From NCBI RefSeq assembly GCF_003614435.1, contig NZ_CP025546.1, forward strand, positions 5,580,001 to 5,644,000: a DNA stretch of 64,000 nt, in the 5' to 3' direction. The translations under genes were made by a program, and so were the position numbers. This DNA comes from Mycobacterium paragordonae (lineage in GTDB: Bacteria > Actinomycetota > Actinomycetes > Mycobacteriales > Mycobacteriaceae). The notes beneath the pieces are model-generated. The model was not told where the DNA came from. It saw nothing but the letters and a program-made list of their open reading frames with translations, and did not search any database. Positions 54,992-64,000 of the stretch are shown piece by piece (the stretch's first letter is position 1; every line of letters begins with the position of its first letter).

Positions 54992-56653
54992 ATGACCTCC
55001 GAATCCATTCCCGACATCACCGGCACTTCGGCGTGGGACGCCCTGCGCAAGCATCACGATCAGATCGGAGCCACCCACCTTCGCGAGCTCTTCGCCAACG
55101 ATCCCAAACGCGGCCGGGAGCTCACCCTTACCGTCGGCGACCTCTACATCGATTACAGCAAGCATCGCGTCACCCGTGAGACGTTGCGGCTGCTGATCGA
55201 CCTGGCCCGTGCCGCCAAGCTGGAAGAACGCCGTGACGCCATGTTCTCCGGCGCTCACATCAACACCTCGGAAGACCGGGCGGTGCTGCACACCGCGCTA
55301 CGACTCCCCCCCGACGCCGAGCTCGTAGTCGACGGACAAGACGTCGTCCGCGACGTCCACGAGGTGCTCGACGCCATGGGCAAATTCACCGACCGGCTGC
55401 GCAGCGGCGACTGGAAGGGCGCCACCGGCGAGCGCATCAAGACCGTGGTCAACATCGGGATCGGCGGGTCGGACCTCGGCCCGGTGATGGTGTACCAGGC
55501 GTTGCGCCACTACGCCGACGCGGGCATCTCCGCGCGTTTCGTCTCCAATGTGGACCCGGCCGACCTGGTCGCGACACTGGCCGATTTAGAGCCTGCCACA
55601 ACACTTTTCGTCGTCGCGTCGAAGACGTTCTCCACGCTCGAGACGCTGACCAACGCGACCGCCGCGCGCCGCTGGCTGACCGACGCACTCGGTGACTCCG
55701 CGGTGTCCAAGCACTTCGTCGCCGTCTCCACCAACAAGCGACTGGTCGACGAATTCGGGATCAACACCGACAACATGTTCGGCTTCTGGGACTGGGTCGG
55801 CGGGCGTTACTCGGTGGACTCGGCGATCGGGCTCTCGGTGATGGCGGTCATCGGCCGGGAAGCGTTCGCGGACTTCCTCTCCGGCTTCCACATTGTCGAC
55901 GAGCACTTCCGCACCGCCCCGCTGGAATCGAACGCGCCTGCGCTGCTTGGCCTTATCGGCCTGTGGTACAACAACTTCTTCGACGCCCAATCGCGCGCGG
56001 TGTTGCCGTACTCCAACGACCTGGCCCGCTTCGCCGCGTATCTCCAGCAGCTGACCATGGAGTCCAACGGCAAGTCGACCAGAGCCGACGGCACGCCGGT
56101 GACCACCGACACCGGCGAAATCTATTGGGGTGAACCGGGAACCAACGGCCAGCACGCGTTCTACCAGCTCCTGCATCAGGGCACCCGACTGATCCCGGCC
56201 GACTTCATCGGCTTCAGCCAGCCCCTCGACGATCTACCGACCGCCGAGGGCACCGGCAGCATGCACGACCTGCTGATGAGCAACTTCTTCGCCCAGACCC
56301 AGGTGCTGGCCTTCGGCAAGACCGCCGAGGAGATCGCCGACGAAGGCACGTCGGAAGATGTGGTGCCGCACAAGGTGATGCCCGGAAACCGGCCGTCCAC
56401 TTCGATTTTGGCCACCCGGCTGACGCCGTCGGTGCTGGGACAACTGATCGCCCTCTACGAGCATCAGGTGTTCACCGAGGGCGTGGTGTGGGGTATCGAC
56501 TCGTTCGACCAGTGGGGTGTGGAACTCGGCAAGACCCAGGCCAAAGCGCTGCTGCCGGTGATCACCAGTGACGCGGCGCCGGAGGAGCAGTCGGACAGCT
56601 CCACCGATGCGCTGGTGCGCCATTACCGCGCCGAGCGAGGCCGCGCCCAGTAA
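54992..56653 (+). CDS. pgi: Glucose-6-phosphate isomerase
   Basis: 553 aa, usual length. The sugar-phosphate loop [49 protein letters not shown] and the C-terminal [15 protein letters not shown] signature with catalytic Lys are all present. It interconverts glucose-6-phosphate and fructose-6-phosphate. It follows chorismate mutase by 132 bp on the same strand and probably has its own promoter. Confidence 0.97.
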   Translation: MTSESIPDITGTSAWDALRKHHDQIGATHLRELFANDPKRGRELTLTVGDLYIDYSKHRVTRETLRLLIDLARAAKLEERRDAMFSGAHINTSEDRAVLHTALRLPPDAELVVDGQDVVRDVHEVLDAMGKFTDRLRSGDWKGATGERIKTVVNIGIGGSDLGPVMVYQALRHYADAGISARFVSNVDPADLVATLADLEPATTLFVVASKTFSTLETLTNATAARRWLTDALGDSAVSKHFVAVSTNKRLVDEFGINTDNMFGFWDWVGGRYSVDSAIGLSVMAVIGREAFADFLSGFHIVDEHFRTAPLESNAPALLGLIGLWYNNFFDAQSRAVLPYSNDLARFAAYLQQLTMESNGKSTRADGTPVTTDTGEIYWGEPGTNGQHAFYQLLHQGTRLIPADFIGFSQPLDDLPTAEGTGSMHDLLMSNFFAQTQVLAFGKTAEEIADEGTSEDVVPHKVMPGNRPSTSILATRLTPSVLGQLIALYEHQVFTEGVVWGIDSFDQWGVELGKTQAKALLPVITSDAAPEEQSDSSTDALVRHYRAERGRAQ

Positions 56654-56757
56654 CTCCACGGCACCGCGCCGTGCAAACCCCCTCGCCGAGTGTGGATTTC
56701 ACGACGCGACACGCCGCGGCGGCGTCGTGAGGTTCGCACTCGAACGCGCGGACGGGC

Positions 56758-57507
56758 TCAGGCGAAACGCTTGGTCAGCGGCGGCGGCAGGACGCGCATG
56801 AGCTGAACCAGCGGCGCCCACGGCCACCACGGCACCGCGGCGCGTCCCGGTTCGCGCTCGATGGCGGCGACGAGCTTCTTGACGCCAGTTTCGTTGTCCA
56901 CCATCAACATTGTGGTGCCCGACTTGGCTGTCATCTCCGACTCGATGTAACCCGGCTCCATCACCGAGACCTTGATGGGGCCTTTGGTGTATTCGGCGCG
57001 CAGCGATTCACCGAGCGAACTCACGCCGGCTTTGCTTGCGGCATAAGCGGCCTTGACGCCGGGAACGCCTTTGTTGCCGAGTACCGAGGAAATCAACACC
57101 AAGTGGCCGGATCCGCGCTGGTGGAACATCTCCAGCGCGGTTTCGATCTGGACCAGCGCCGCGATCAGGTTGGTCTCCAGGGTCGCCTTATTGGCCCACA
57201 ACTTGCCCGAGCCCAGCCGCGCTCCCTTGCCGATGCCGGCGTTGACGATGATGCGGTCGATCCCGCCCAACTCGTCGCTCAACTCCGCGAACACCTTCGG
57301 CACCTGGTCGTGGTCGTTGACATCGAGCTGGGCCACCGCGATCTTGATCGACGGGTATTGTTGCGAGAGTTCGGCTTTCAGCTCATCGAGGCGGTCGGTG
57401 CGGCGGGCGCACAGCGCCAGGTCACGGCCCTGGGCGGCGAAGGCGCGGGCCATGCCGGCGCCCAGGCCGGAACTGGCTCCGGTGATGAGGATTTTCTGGC
57501 GGGTCAC
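56758..57507 (-). CDS. Short-chain dehydrogenase/reductase (Rv0945-like)
   Basis: 249 aa. Rossmann NAD(P)-binding TGASSGLGAGMARAFA (10-25), NAG motif (IVNAGIGKG), catalytic Ser in LISSVLGNKG and the YxxxK motif AAYAASKAGV are intact. An Arg pair after the second strand (CARRTDRL) favours NADP. The substrate is unknown. It is 16 bp downstream of the Fpg/Nei gene on the same strand. Confidence 0.92.
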   Translation of the reverse strand: MTRQKILITGASSGLGAGMARAFAAQGRDLALCARRTDRLDELKAELSQQYPSIKIAVAQLDVNDHDQVPKVFAELSDELGGIDRIIVNAGIGKGARLGSGKLWANKATLETNLIAALVQIETALEMFHQRGSGHLVLISSVLGNKGVPGVKAAYAASKAGVSSLGESLRAEYTKGPIKVSVMEPGYIESEMTAKSGTTMLMVDNETGVKKLVAAIEREPGRAAVPWWPWAPLVQLMRVLPPPLTKRFA

Positions 57508-57523
57508 CCAGGCAGCATATCGA

Positions 57524-58387
57524 TCACTTCAGCAGCCGCGACAAGCGCCGGTCGGCCAGCACCTTGCCGCCGGTCTGACACGTCGGGCAGTACTGAAAAG
57601 ACTTGTCCGCGAACGACACTTCGCGCACGGTGTCCCCACACACCGGGCAGGGCAACCCGGTGCGGGCGTGTACCCGCAGCCCGGAGCGCTTTTCGCCTTT
57701 GAGCGTGGCGGCGCCCTGGCCGACGGATCGGCTAACCGCGTCGGTGAGCACGGAGATCATCGCGTCGTGCAGGGTGGTGAGCTGCTCCGCGGACAGTTTC
57801 GCGGCGGTGGCGAACGGCGACAGACGCGCGACGTGCAGAATCTCGTCGCTGTAAGCGTTGCCGATGCCGGCGATCACCTTCTGGTCGGTGATGACGGTCT
57901 TGATCCGCCCGGTGTTGCCGGCCAGTACCCGGGCCAGGTCGTCGGGTCCGAGCTCCAGCGCGTCGGGCCCCAGGGAGGCGATCTGCGGCACCTGCTGCGG
58001 GTCATTGACGAGCCAGACGGCCAGCCGCTTCTGGGTGCCGGCTTCGGTGAGGTCGAACCCCGGCGCTTCGCCGGGTGTGCCCAGATGCACGCGCAGCGCG
58101 ATCGGCCCCTTGCCGGGTCGCAGCGGCGCCGCGGCCAGCTTGTCCGACCAGCGCAACCAGCCCGCGCGGGACAGGTGGGTGATCAGCCACAAATCGCCGG
58201 CCTGCAGGCCCAGGTACTTGCCCCACCGGTCGGCGCCGACGACGGTCTGGCCGTGCAGGGCGTTGATCGGCGGGTCGAAGGTTTTGAGCACCGACAGTGC
58301 GGCGACGTCGACGCGGCCGACGGTCAGGCCGACGGCGTGCCGGCGCAGGTGGTCGGCCAGCGCTTCGACCTCGGGGAGTTCGGGCAC
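57524..58387 (-). CDS. Fpg/Nei-type DNA glycosylase/AP lyase, full length
   Basis: 287 aa. It begins MPELPEVEALADHL with the catalytic Pro2 and Glu3, has the helix-two-turn-helix lysine region (VITDQKVIAGIGNAYSDEILHVARLSP) and a C-terminal zinc finger (CPVCGDTVREV...YCPTCQTGG). It excises oxidised bases and nicks the abasic site. The syntenic Rv0944 is, as I recall, only a C-terminal-type fragment of about 158 residues, so this copy appears intact where the tubercle bacillus has lost half of it. Confidence 0.92.
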   Translation of the reverse strand: MPELPEVEALADHLRRHAVGLTVGRVDVAALSVLKTFDPPINALHGQTVVGADRWGKYLGLQAGDLWLITHLSRAGWLRWSDKLAAAPLRPGKGPIALRVHLGTPGEAPGFDLTEAGTQKRLAVWLVNDPQQVPQIASLGPDALELGPDDLARVLAGNTGRIKTVITDQKVIAGIGNAYSDEILHVARLSPFATAAKLSAEQLTTLHDAMISVLTDAVSRSVGQGAATLKGEKRSGLRVHARTGLPCPVCGDTVREVSFADKSFQYCPTCQTGGKVLADRRLSRLLK

Positions 58388-58411
58388 CCGTCCAGTCTGC
58401 CGGACGTGCCG

Positions 58412-59902
58412 CTACAGCGCGGCGCCCGGCGTGCCGGGACTTCCCGAGATCTGGCCTTTGGTGCCACCGGCGCCGGGAGTGCGGCCGTCGCCGCCGTCAC
58501 CGCCGTTGCCGTACAGGGTGGCATTACCGCCAGTTCCCCCGTTGCCGTTGACGCCGGCGACCGGAGTCGGCAGGCCTGTCCCCTGGCCCGGCGGACCGCC
58601 GTAGCCGCCGTTGCCACCGGCGCCGCCGTTGCCGGTCAATCCCGCGGCGCCGCCGTTGCCGCCGGAGCCGCCCGCACCGCCATCACCGGCGACGTTGGAC
58701 AACGCGGCAACGCCCATGTTCCCCCCGCGCCCGCCGTCGCCGCCGTGTCCGCCGGCACCGCCGTCGCCGAGGAAGAATCCGCCGCGACCGCCCGCACCGC
58801 CGAAGCCGCCGGCACCGCCGTCGCCGCCGTCGTAGTAGCGGGCGCTGCCGCCGAAGCCGCCCAGGCCGCCGTCGCCGCCGGCGCCACCCCTGCCGAACAA
58901 CCCGGCGTCGCCCCCGGCACCTGCGGTGAGACCGGCCGAGCCGCCGTTGGCACCCTTGAACACCTGCGGCCCGCCGCCGACGAGCCCGCCACCGTCGCCG
59001 CTGTCGCCACCGCTGCCGCCGTTGCCGGACAGCCAACCGGCATGACCGCCGTCGCCACCCAGGCCGCCGCTACCGCCGGTGCCGACCAGGGCATCCGGGG
59101 CGGGGCTCGTAGTGCCCGTCGCCTGGCCCCCGCCGCCACCGGCCGCGCCGCTGCCACCATCGCCCAACAGCAAGCCACCGCGGCCGCCGAGCCCGCCATT
59201 GCCGCCGGCGCCGCCGTTGGCTCCCGGTCCGCCGGCGCCGCCGGAAATGACTCCGGCATTGCCGCCTACCCCGCCGATGCCGCCGGCCCCGCCGTTACCC
59301 CAGATCCAGCCGCCGGCGCCGCCGGCACCACCGTTGCCACCGGCCAGGCCCGCCGCCCCGGCGGCGCCGTTCGCTCCCGCCCCGCCGGCTCCCCCCGCGC
59401 CGCCGTTGCCGAAGAACCCGGCCGAGCCGCCGTTCCCGCCGGCCAGGCCGGCTGCTCCCGCCGCGCCGTTGCCGCCGTTGCCCCAGAGCAGGCCACCGTC
59501 CTGCCCGCTGGCGCCGGCTGTCGCGCCGTTTGCGCCGTCACCAATCAGTGGACGGTTCAACAGCGCCTGCGTGGGCGCGTTGATCGCGCCAAGCGCTTGT
59601 TGGGCGACGGTCTGCATCGCGTTCGAGGCTTCGGCGCCGGCGTATTGCGCGGCGCCTCCGCTCATCAGCGCGACGAATTGCTCGTGGAAGAGCGCCGCTT
59701 GGGCGCTCAGCGCCTGATACGCCTGGGCATGCCCGGCGAACAGGGCGGCGATCACGGCCGACACCTCGTCTCCGCCCGCGGCCACCACTGCCGAGGTGGG
59801 AAACGCAGCCGCCACGTTGGCCTGGCTGATCGCCGACCCGAGACTGGCCAGATCCGACGCGGCGGCGCTCACAAACTCCGGCGATGCGATCACAAAAGAC
59901 AC
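58412..59902 (-). CDS. PE_PGRS family protein
   Basis: 496 aa from GTG at 59902 ([23 protein letters not shown]); the frame runs 8 codons further but without PE character. The PE domain is 1-98, then [32 protein letters not shown] and a PGRS domain to the end ([14 protein letters not shown]). The first of four same-strand PE genes at the right end of the window, it abuts the Fpg/Nei gene with 24 bp between. Confidence 0.92.
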   Translation of the reverse strand: MSFVIASPEFVSAAASDLASLGSAISQANVAAAFPTSAVVAAGGDEVSAVIAALFAGHAQAYQALSAQAALFHEQFVALMSGGAAQYAGAEASNAMQTVAQQALGAINAPTQALLNRPLIGDGANGATAGASGQDGGLLWGNGGNGAAGAAGLAGGNGGSAGFFGNGGAGGAGGAGANGAAGAAGLAGGNGGAGGAGGWIWGNGGAGGIGGVGGNAGVISGGAGGPGANGGAGGNGGLGGRGGLLLGDGGSGAAGGGGGQATGTTSPAPDALVGTGGSGGLGGDGGHAGWLSGNGGSGGDSGDGGGLVGGGPQVFKGANGGSAGLTAGAGGDAGLFGRGGAGGDGGLGGFGGSARYYDGGDGGAGGFGGAGGRGGFFLGDGGAGGHGGDGGRGGNMGVAALSNVAGDGGAGGSGGNGGAAGLTGNGGAGGNGGYGGPPGQGTGLPTPVAGVNGNGGTGGNATLYGNGGDGGDGRTPGAGGTKGQISGSPGTPGAAL

Positions 59903-60022
59903 TGCCCGGCCCCCTAGGCTCACCACGCCTCCCCGGGCGGTACCCCCAATGCTACTGCGATCAAGATCACATTTTGCGGGTTTGGCGCGAGTCCTATTGA
60001 GACGGAATGAAGTTCAAGCCTG

Positions 60023-61768
60023 CTACGCGGGCCCGGGTGTGCCGTCCTGGCCGTATATCTTGCCGCCCGAGCCGCCACTGCCACCAGGCTGCCCGAACCT
60101 GCCGGCCCCGCCGTCACCACCGGCGCCGAACAGCCCGGCGTCACCGCCATCGCCACCGATACCGCTGGTGGGCTGGAAGACTGGTGCACCGGACGGCGAA
60201 AGTCCGGCGTTGCCGCCCCCGCCGCCGTTGCCGAACAGCAAGCCGCCACCGCCGCCCGCGCCACCGTTGCCGATCGCGACAACCAGCGCAGGGCTCGCGG
60301 TGGTTCCGGTGTTGCCGGCGTCGCCGCCGTGCCCGCCGGAGCCGATCAACCGGGCATCTCCGCCGAGACCACCGGCGCCGCCGACTCCGGTGAGGCCGTG
60401 ACCGGCTGCGTCGGTTGCCACACCCGCGTTCCCGCCGTCGCCACCCCGCGCGCCAGCGCCGCCGGAACCCATCAAGCCCGAGTGGCCACCGTTACCCCCG
60501 GCGCCACCGGCGCCTCCGTTCCCGGCTACGGCTGCGGCAGCTCCGCCGACCCCGCCGTTGCCGCCGATTCCCCCGTTGCCGCCGTTACCCCAGAAAAAGC
60601 CACCGTTTCCGCCGTCGCCGCCGAGCCCCCCGTGACCGCCGTAGCCGCCGATGCCGGTGATCGGGGTGTTGGCGCTTTGGCCATCGCCACCGTAGCCACC
60701 GTTCCCACCGGCTCCGCCGTGACCGAACAGGCCGGCGTTGCCGCCGTTGCCGGCATGGACATCGAAGGCGAGCACGGTGTTTGCCGCGCCGTCGACGCCC
60801 GCGTCGATTGTGTTGGGGACGCTTTGGAAGGAACCACCGCGGCCGCTGTCGCCTCCGGCTCCGCCGTCGCCGGCGATCCATCCCCCGCGGCCGCCGTCGC
60901 CACCGGCGCCGGGCAGACCGCTCACGCCATCGCGCCGGACGTTCAGGTCTGCGGAGCCAGTGGCGTCCCCGCCATTCCCGCCGGTGCCGCCGGCTCCCCC
61001 TTTGCCGAAGAGTCCAGCCGCACCGCCGTTACCGCCGGCACCGGCCGAACCCGCGCTGGTGCCACCAGTCACCGCGTTCGGATTGCCGTTGCCACCGTTG
61101 CCGCCGATACCGCCGGCACCACCGTTGCCGTAGAGCCATCCGCCGTTTCCGCCGGCACCGCCGGAACCGCCCGGTTGGCCCGTCGAGGTGGCGGCACCGG
61201 GTGTTCCCTGCGCACCGGCACCACCGGCGCCGCCCCTGCCACCGTTGCCGAACAACCCCGCCGACCCGCCGTTGCCACCGTTGCCACCGGAGGAACCGGC
61301 GACTCCGGACGCACCGGCGGCCCCTGCCGCCCCGTTGCCGCCGTTGCCCCAGAGGATTCCACCGTCTTGACCGTTGGCGCCGGGAGTCAGGCCGTCGGCG
61401 CCGTTTCCTATCAGTGGGCGATTGAACAGCGCCAGTGTGGGCGCGTTAATGGCACCCAGTACATCGGTGGACGCCGCCTGCAACGCGTTGGCCGCCTCGG
61501 CGCCGGCGTATTGGGCTGCACCCCGACTCATCAATTCCACGAACTGCTGGTGGAACTGCGCCGCCTGGGCGCTGAGCGTCTGGTAACCCTGCGCATGCAT
61601 GCCGAATATCGCCGCGATTGCCGCCGAAATTTCATCGGCCCCGGCCGCCAAGACCGCCGAGGTGGGAGCCGCCGCCGCTGCACTCGCGGCGTTGATCGAT
61701 GAACCGATACTCGCCAGGTCCGTGGCCGCAGCAGCCACCCAGTCGGTTGACGCGTACACAAAGGACAT
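60023..61768 (-). CDS. PE_PGRS family protein
   Basis: 581 aa, ATG preceded by GGGGGAGGG. PE domain [29 protein letters not shown], linker [31 protein letters not shown], then about 440 residues of PGRS repeats with several non-repeat interruptions ([42 protein letters not shown]) that may be exposed loops. The C-terminus is [12 protein letters not shown]. Confidence 0.93.
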   Translation of the reverse strand: MSFVYASTDWVAAAATDLASIGSSINAASAAAAAPTSAVLAAGADEISAAIAAIFGMHAQGYQTLSAQAAQFHQQFVELMSRGAAQYAGAEAANALQAASTDVLGAINAPTLALFNRPLIGNGADGLTPGANGQDGGILWGNGGNGAAGAAGASGVAGSSGGNGGNGGSAGLFGNGGRGGAGGAGAQGTPGAATSTGQPGGSGGAGGNGGWLYGNGGAGGIGGNGGNGNPNAVTGGTSAGSAGAGGNGGAAGLFGKGGAGGTGGNGGDATGSADLNVRRDGVSGLPGAGGDGGRGGWIAGDGGAGGDSGRGGSFQSVPNTIDAGVDGAANTVLAFDVHAGNGGNAGLFGHGGAGGNGGYGGDGQSANTPITGIGGYGGHGGLGGDGGNGGFFWGNGGNGGIGGNGGVGGAAAAVAGNGGAGGAGGNGGHSGLMGSGGAGARGGDGGNAGVATDAAGHGLTGVGGAGGLGGDARLIGSGGHGGDAGNTGTTASPALVVAIGNGGAGGGGGLLFGNGGGGGNAGLSPSGAPVFQPTSGIGGDGGDAGLFGAGGDGGAGRFGQPGGSGGSGGKIYGQDGTPGPA

Positions 61769-62001
61769 GCGGCAAGACCCTCCCCCGAATTGAATTCAAC
61801 CGAACACCGACGGATGCGCAGCGTAACGCGACACCGCAGGCGCCGAGCGGGTTTTAACGATTACGTCAACGTCCTCATACGAACCGGGTCAGCGGGATCC
61901 CACCGGTCCGCCGGCTGGGCAGGCCCAGAGGGACCGCGCACGCGGTTATCTATCGAGAAAATCGGTCTGGGGCCAGATTCGTTGCCGCAGCAGCGAAGGG
62001 A

Positions 62002-62883
62002 CTAGGCCGGGGCGGCGATTCCAGGCTCGCCGAGCACGCCGGAACCGCCGGCTGCACTGTGACCGAAAAGTCCGACGCCGCGCCCGTCGGGGGCGAACAA
62101 GCTGTCTCCGCCGCGAAGTGAGTGACCGGCGACGGGAGCGCCGTCACCGTAGAGCCAGCCGCTGCGGTCGCCTTCAGCTACTACCCCACTGGGTTCGGCG
62201 TGCGGCACGTGGGCAGGGCTGGCTGCGTGCCCTTCACTGGCGCCCTTGGCAGGCTGCGCGGCGGCCTGGCCGTTCGCGGCGGCGAGACCGGCGCCGCCGA
62301 AGAAGCCGGGGACGAATGGTTGCGCCGCACCGGCCGCCGCCACCGACCCGTCGACAGGCGCGGCTGCGGCCTGACTGCTCAATGCGCCCACACCGCCGCC
62401 GCCGCCGCTGCCGAAAAGGCCCGCGGCGCTGGCGGGCGCCAGAGCCGTGGCAGCGCGGGTGCCGAATAGCGACGCACCGTGGGCAGCGCCCACGGCGGCA
62501 CCGACCCGGTTGGCTGCGCCGGCGTTCATCGACTGTGCGGCGGCGGCCGTAGCGACAGCCACATCAGCGGACGGCGCCGCGCCCTGCTGCATCGGCGTCG
62601 CGTTGGCCGCTTCGGCACCTGCGTACAGATTGGCGCCGGCGCTCATGAGTTGAACGAACTGCTCGTGGAACATCGCCGCCTGGGCGCTCAGCTGTTGGTA
62701 GGCCTGGGCATGCGCGCCGAACATCGCCGCGATCAACGCCGATACGTCGTCAGCCCCAGCCGCCATGACAGCGGATGTGGGCGCCGCAGCCGCCGCGCTG
62801 GCCGCGTTGATCGTGGAACCAATGCTCGCCAAATCCGAGGCCGCTGCGGCAACCCACTCAGGACTGGCGAACACATACGACAT
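62002..62883 (-). CDS. PE family protein with short, eroded PGRS-like tail
   Basis: 293 aa. The PE domain ([29 protein letters not shown], 1-98) is close to its upstream-array neighbour at 60023-61768. The remaining 195 residues are Ala- and Gly-rich but lack regular GGAGG units; fragments such as GWLYGDGAPVAG, LFGHSAAGGSG and GEPGIAAPA look like remnants of PGRS. It may be a decayed or recombined PE_PGRS gene, still open. Confidence 0.85.
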   Translation of the reverse strand: MSYVFASPEWVAAAASDLASIGSTINAASAAAAAPTSAVMAAGADDVSALIAAMFGAHAQAYQQLSAQAAMFHEQFVQLMSAGANLYAGAEAANATPMQQGAAPSADVAVATAAAAQSMNAGAANRVGAAVGAAHGASLFGTRAATALAPASAAGLFGSGGGGGVGALSSQAAAAPVDGSVAAAGAAQPFVPGFFGGAGLAAANGQAAAQPAKGASEGHAASPAHVPHAEPSGVVAEGDRSGWLYGDGAPVAGHSLRGGDSLFAPDGRGVGLFGHSAAGGSGVLGEPGIAAPA

Positions 62884-62921
62884 TCGGCAACCTTTCCCGA
62901 CCAGTGCTGCGAAGTACTTAT

Positions 62922-62938
62922 CACGTGTTTAGCACGTG
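62922..62938. promoter_or_regulatory. Paired CACGTG palindromes upstream of the PE gene
   Basis: CACGTG occurs at 62922-62927 and 62933-62938, 11 bp between centres, one helical turn, 39-55 bp upstream of the PE gene start in an AT-richer patch. It could be a binding site for a dimeric regulator of that gene. The factor is unknown. Confidence 0.4.
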
Positions 62939-63009
62939 GAATCGAATCGTAGCGTGGGAATGGGCACCCGGAGCGCACGTTCTTTTTGCCGATGCGCCCC
63001 GAAGCAACG

Positions 63010-64000
63010 TCAGAGGGTCAGTCCGGGGGTGCCGGCCTTGCCCAGAACCCCGCCGTCACCGGCCGGGCCGGGGTCGCCGGGACCGTGCGTGTTGCCGCCG
63101 TTGCCCCCGTTACCGATGAAAGTGGCACTGCCACCACCGCCGCCGTCGCCGCCGAAGGCGCCGTTCAGACCGCCGTCACCGCCATTGCCACCGTTGCCGA
63201 ACAACAGCCCGCCGTTACCTCCGAAACCGCCCAAGCCGCCGGCCTGACCTTTGTCCGGATCCTGGCTGACGCCGGCATTGCCGGCCTGGCCGCCGTTCCC
63301 GCCGTTGCCGAACACTTTGGCGTCGGCACCGAGTCCGGCGTTACCTCCCTGGCCGGCCCAGCCGTAGGCGACGTGCGGGCTCGGTTGCGCCACGTTGCCA
63401 TGGCCCGCGATACCACCGGTACCACCGTTGCCGCCCGCGCCGCCGTTGCCGAACACCCCGGATTCGCCACCCGCGCCGCCCCAGCCGCCGGCGCCGCCGT
63501 TGCCGGAAGTGTTCAAGATGAACGCGTCACCCATATTCCCCCCGTTTCCACCGCTACCGGCGTTGCCACCGACACCACCGTCACCCCAGATCAGGCCGCC
63601 GGTGCCGCCCTGGCCGCCCCAGCCGCCGCCGCCTCCGTCGCCGCCACTGTTGGAGCCGGACAGGCCGTTGGCGCCGGTGCCACCGTGGCCACCGGCTCCG
63701 CCGTGGCCGAAGAACCCGGCGTTGCCACCGGTGCCACCGGTGCCAGACGACCCGCCGTTGGCGCCTCCGTAGGCAGCCTGGTTGATGTAGCCGCCACCAT
63801 CACCGCTGTTGCCGCCGGCGCCGCCGTTGCCGTACAACCAGCCGGCCTGGCCGCCATCGCCGCCGTTGCCGCCGAAACCGCCGGTGCCCTCCTGGCCGAA
63901 TCCCGGATTGGGGCCGATGCTGCTGGTGCCCTGGCCCCCACCGCCGCCGGTGCCGCCGGTTCCGCCGTCGCCGAACAGCAACCCGCCGCGCCCACCGAAG
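63010..64000 (-). CDS. PE_PGRS family protein, C-terminal part (cut by window end)
   Basis: At least 330 residues of uninterrupted PGRS repeat ([22 protein letters not shown], ending GVLGKAGTPGLTL), open to the last base of the window, so the PE domain and start lie beyond 64000. Repeat composition and the C-terminal ending match the other PE_PGRS proteins here. An internal ATG at 63981 is not a credible start. Confidence 0.9.
   Translation of the reverse strand, partial: FGGRGGLLFGDGGTGGTGGGGGQGTSSIGPNPGFGQEGTGGFGGNGGDGGQAGWLYGNGGAGGNSGDGGGYINQAAYGGANGGSSGTGGTGGNAGFFGHGGAGGHGGTGANGLSGSNSGGDGGGGGWGGQGGTGGLIWGDGGVGGNAGSGGNGGNMGDAFILNTSGNGGAGGWGGAGGESGVFGNGGAGGNGGTGGIAGHGNVAQPSPHVAYGWAGQGGNAGLGADAKVFGNGGNGGQAGNAGVSQDPDKGQAGGLGGFGGNGGLLFGNGGNGGDGGLNGAFGGDGGGGGSATFIGNGGNGGNTHGPGDPGPAGDGGVLGKAGTPGLTL

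Noticed and set aside
60901..60960. Possible frameshift or non-PGRS insertion in the 581-aa PE_PGRS protein
   Set aside because: The odd segment ([15 protein letters not shown]) keeps frame and the repeat resumes on both sides; it is a natural interruption.

Overview
The window is high-GC actinobacterial DNA from a slow-growing Mycobacterium. Evidence: PE_PGRS, PE and PPE-MPTR genes; the mprA-mprB-pepD-moaB2 module; and gene order that follows, in mirror orientation, the M. tuberculosis H37Rv interval from about Rv0996 down to Rv0944. I cannot name the species. All H37Rv comparisons come from memory of that genome, not from an alignment.

Layout. 1-8.1 kb is an accessory flank: a SAM methyltransferase, two membrane-anchored unknowns, a PAS-SpoIIE phosphatase-HATPase-STAS regulator with an AraC-type gene, a TetR gene coupled to a diiron protein behind a tandem palindromic operator, a bestrophin-like channel, then tRNA-Ala(CGC) and its terminator. 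8.2-12.5 kb (minus) is the cell-division/envelope set galU - moeA-like glp - rimJ-like - glpR-like. 12.5-14.8 kb (plus) has 5-formyl-THF cyclo-ligase, an FmdB-type zinc protein behind a CIRCE element, a SAF-domain protein and mscL. 14.8-19.2 kb (minus) is the envelope-stress operon mprA-mprB-pepD-moaB2 behind a likely MprA box, followed by rpmF. 19.9-28.4 kb (plus) is a tightly coupled six-gene catabolic operon: AtuA-like, fadE13, accD2, accA2, fadE12, echA7. Its composition suggests degradation of branched or isoprenoid acyl-CoAs.

28.4-31.7 kb has a DUF1707 protein and a translationally coupled trio (WXG-like protein, DUF1023 alpha/beta hydrolase, lipoprotein). It runs head-on into a MoxR-type ATPase / VWA pair (31.7-35.1 kb). 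purN-purH, perM and the DUF5336 membrane protein follow (35-40 kb). A flavin monooxygenase-like gene sits behind a KstR-type palindrome at 40 kb, convergent with a thiolase. Two tandem PE_PGRS genes, sucCD, an M23 peptidase, a small membrane protein, uvrD1, a PPE-MPTR gene, chorismate mutase, pgi, an SDR and an intact Fpg/Nei glycosylase fill 42.7-58.4 kb. The rest is a same-strand PE/PE_PGRS array, the last member cut by the window edge.

The regulatory DNA is unusually readable: candidate sites for HrcA, MprA, KstR, a TetR protein and a Crp-like factor, plus orphan palindromes. Compared with H37Rv as I remember it, the Rv0986-Rv0989 island, the csoR-ctpV copper island, the vapBC9 toxin-antitoxin pair and PE_PGRS16/17/18 are missing from their usual slots. 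Genes that are fragments in H37Rv (Rv0944, Rv0963c) are full length here.
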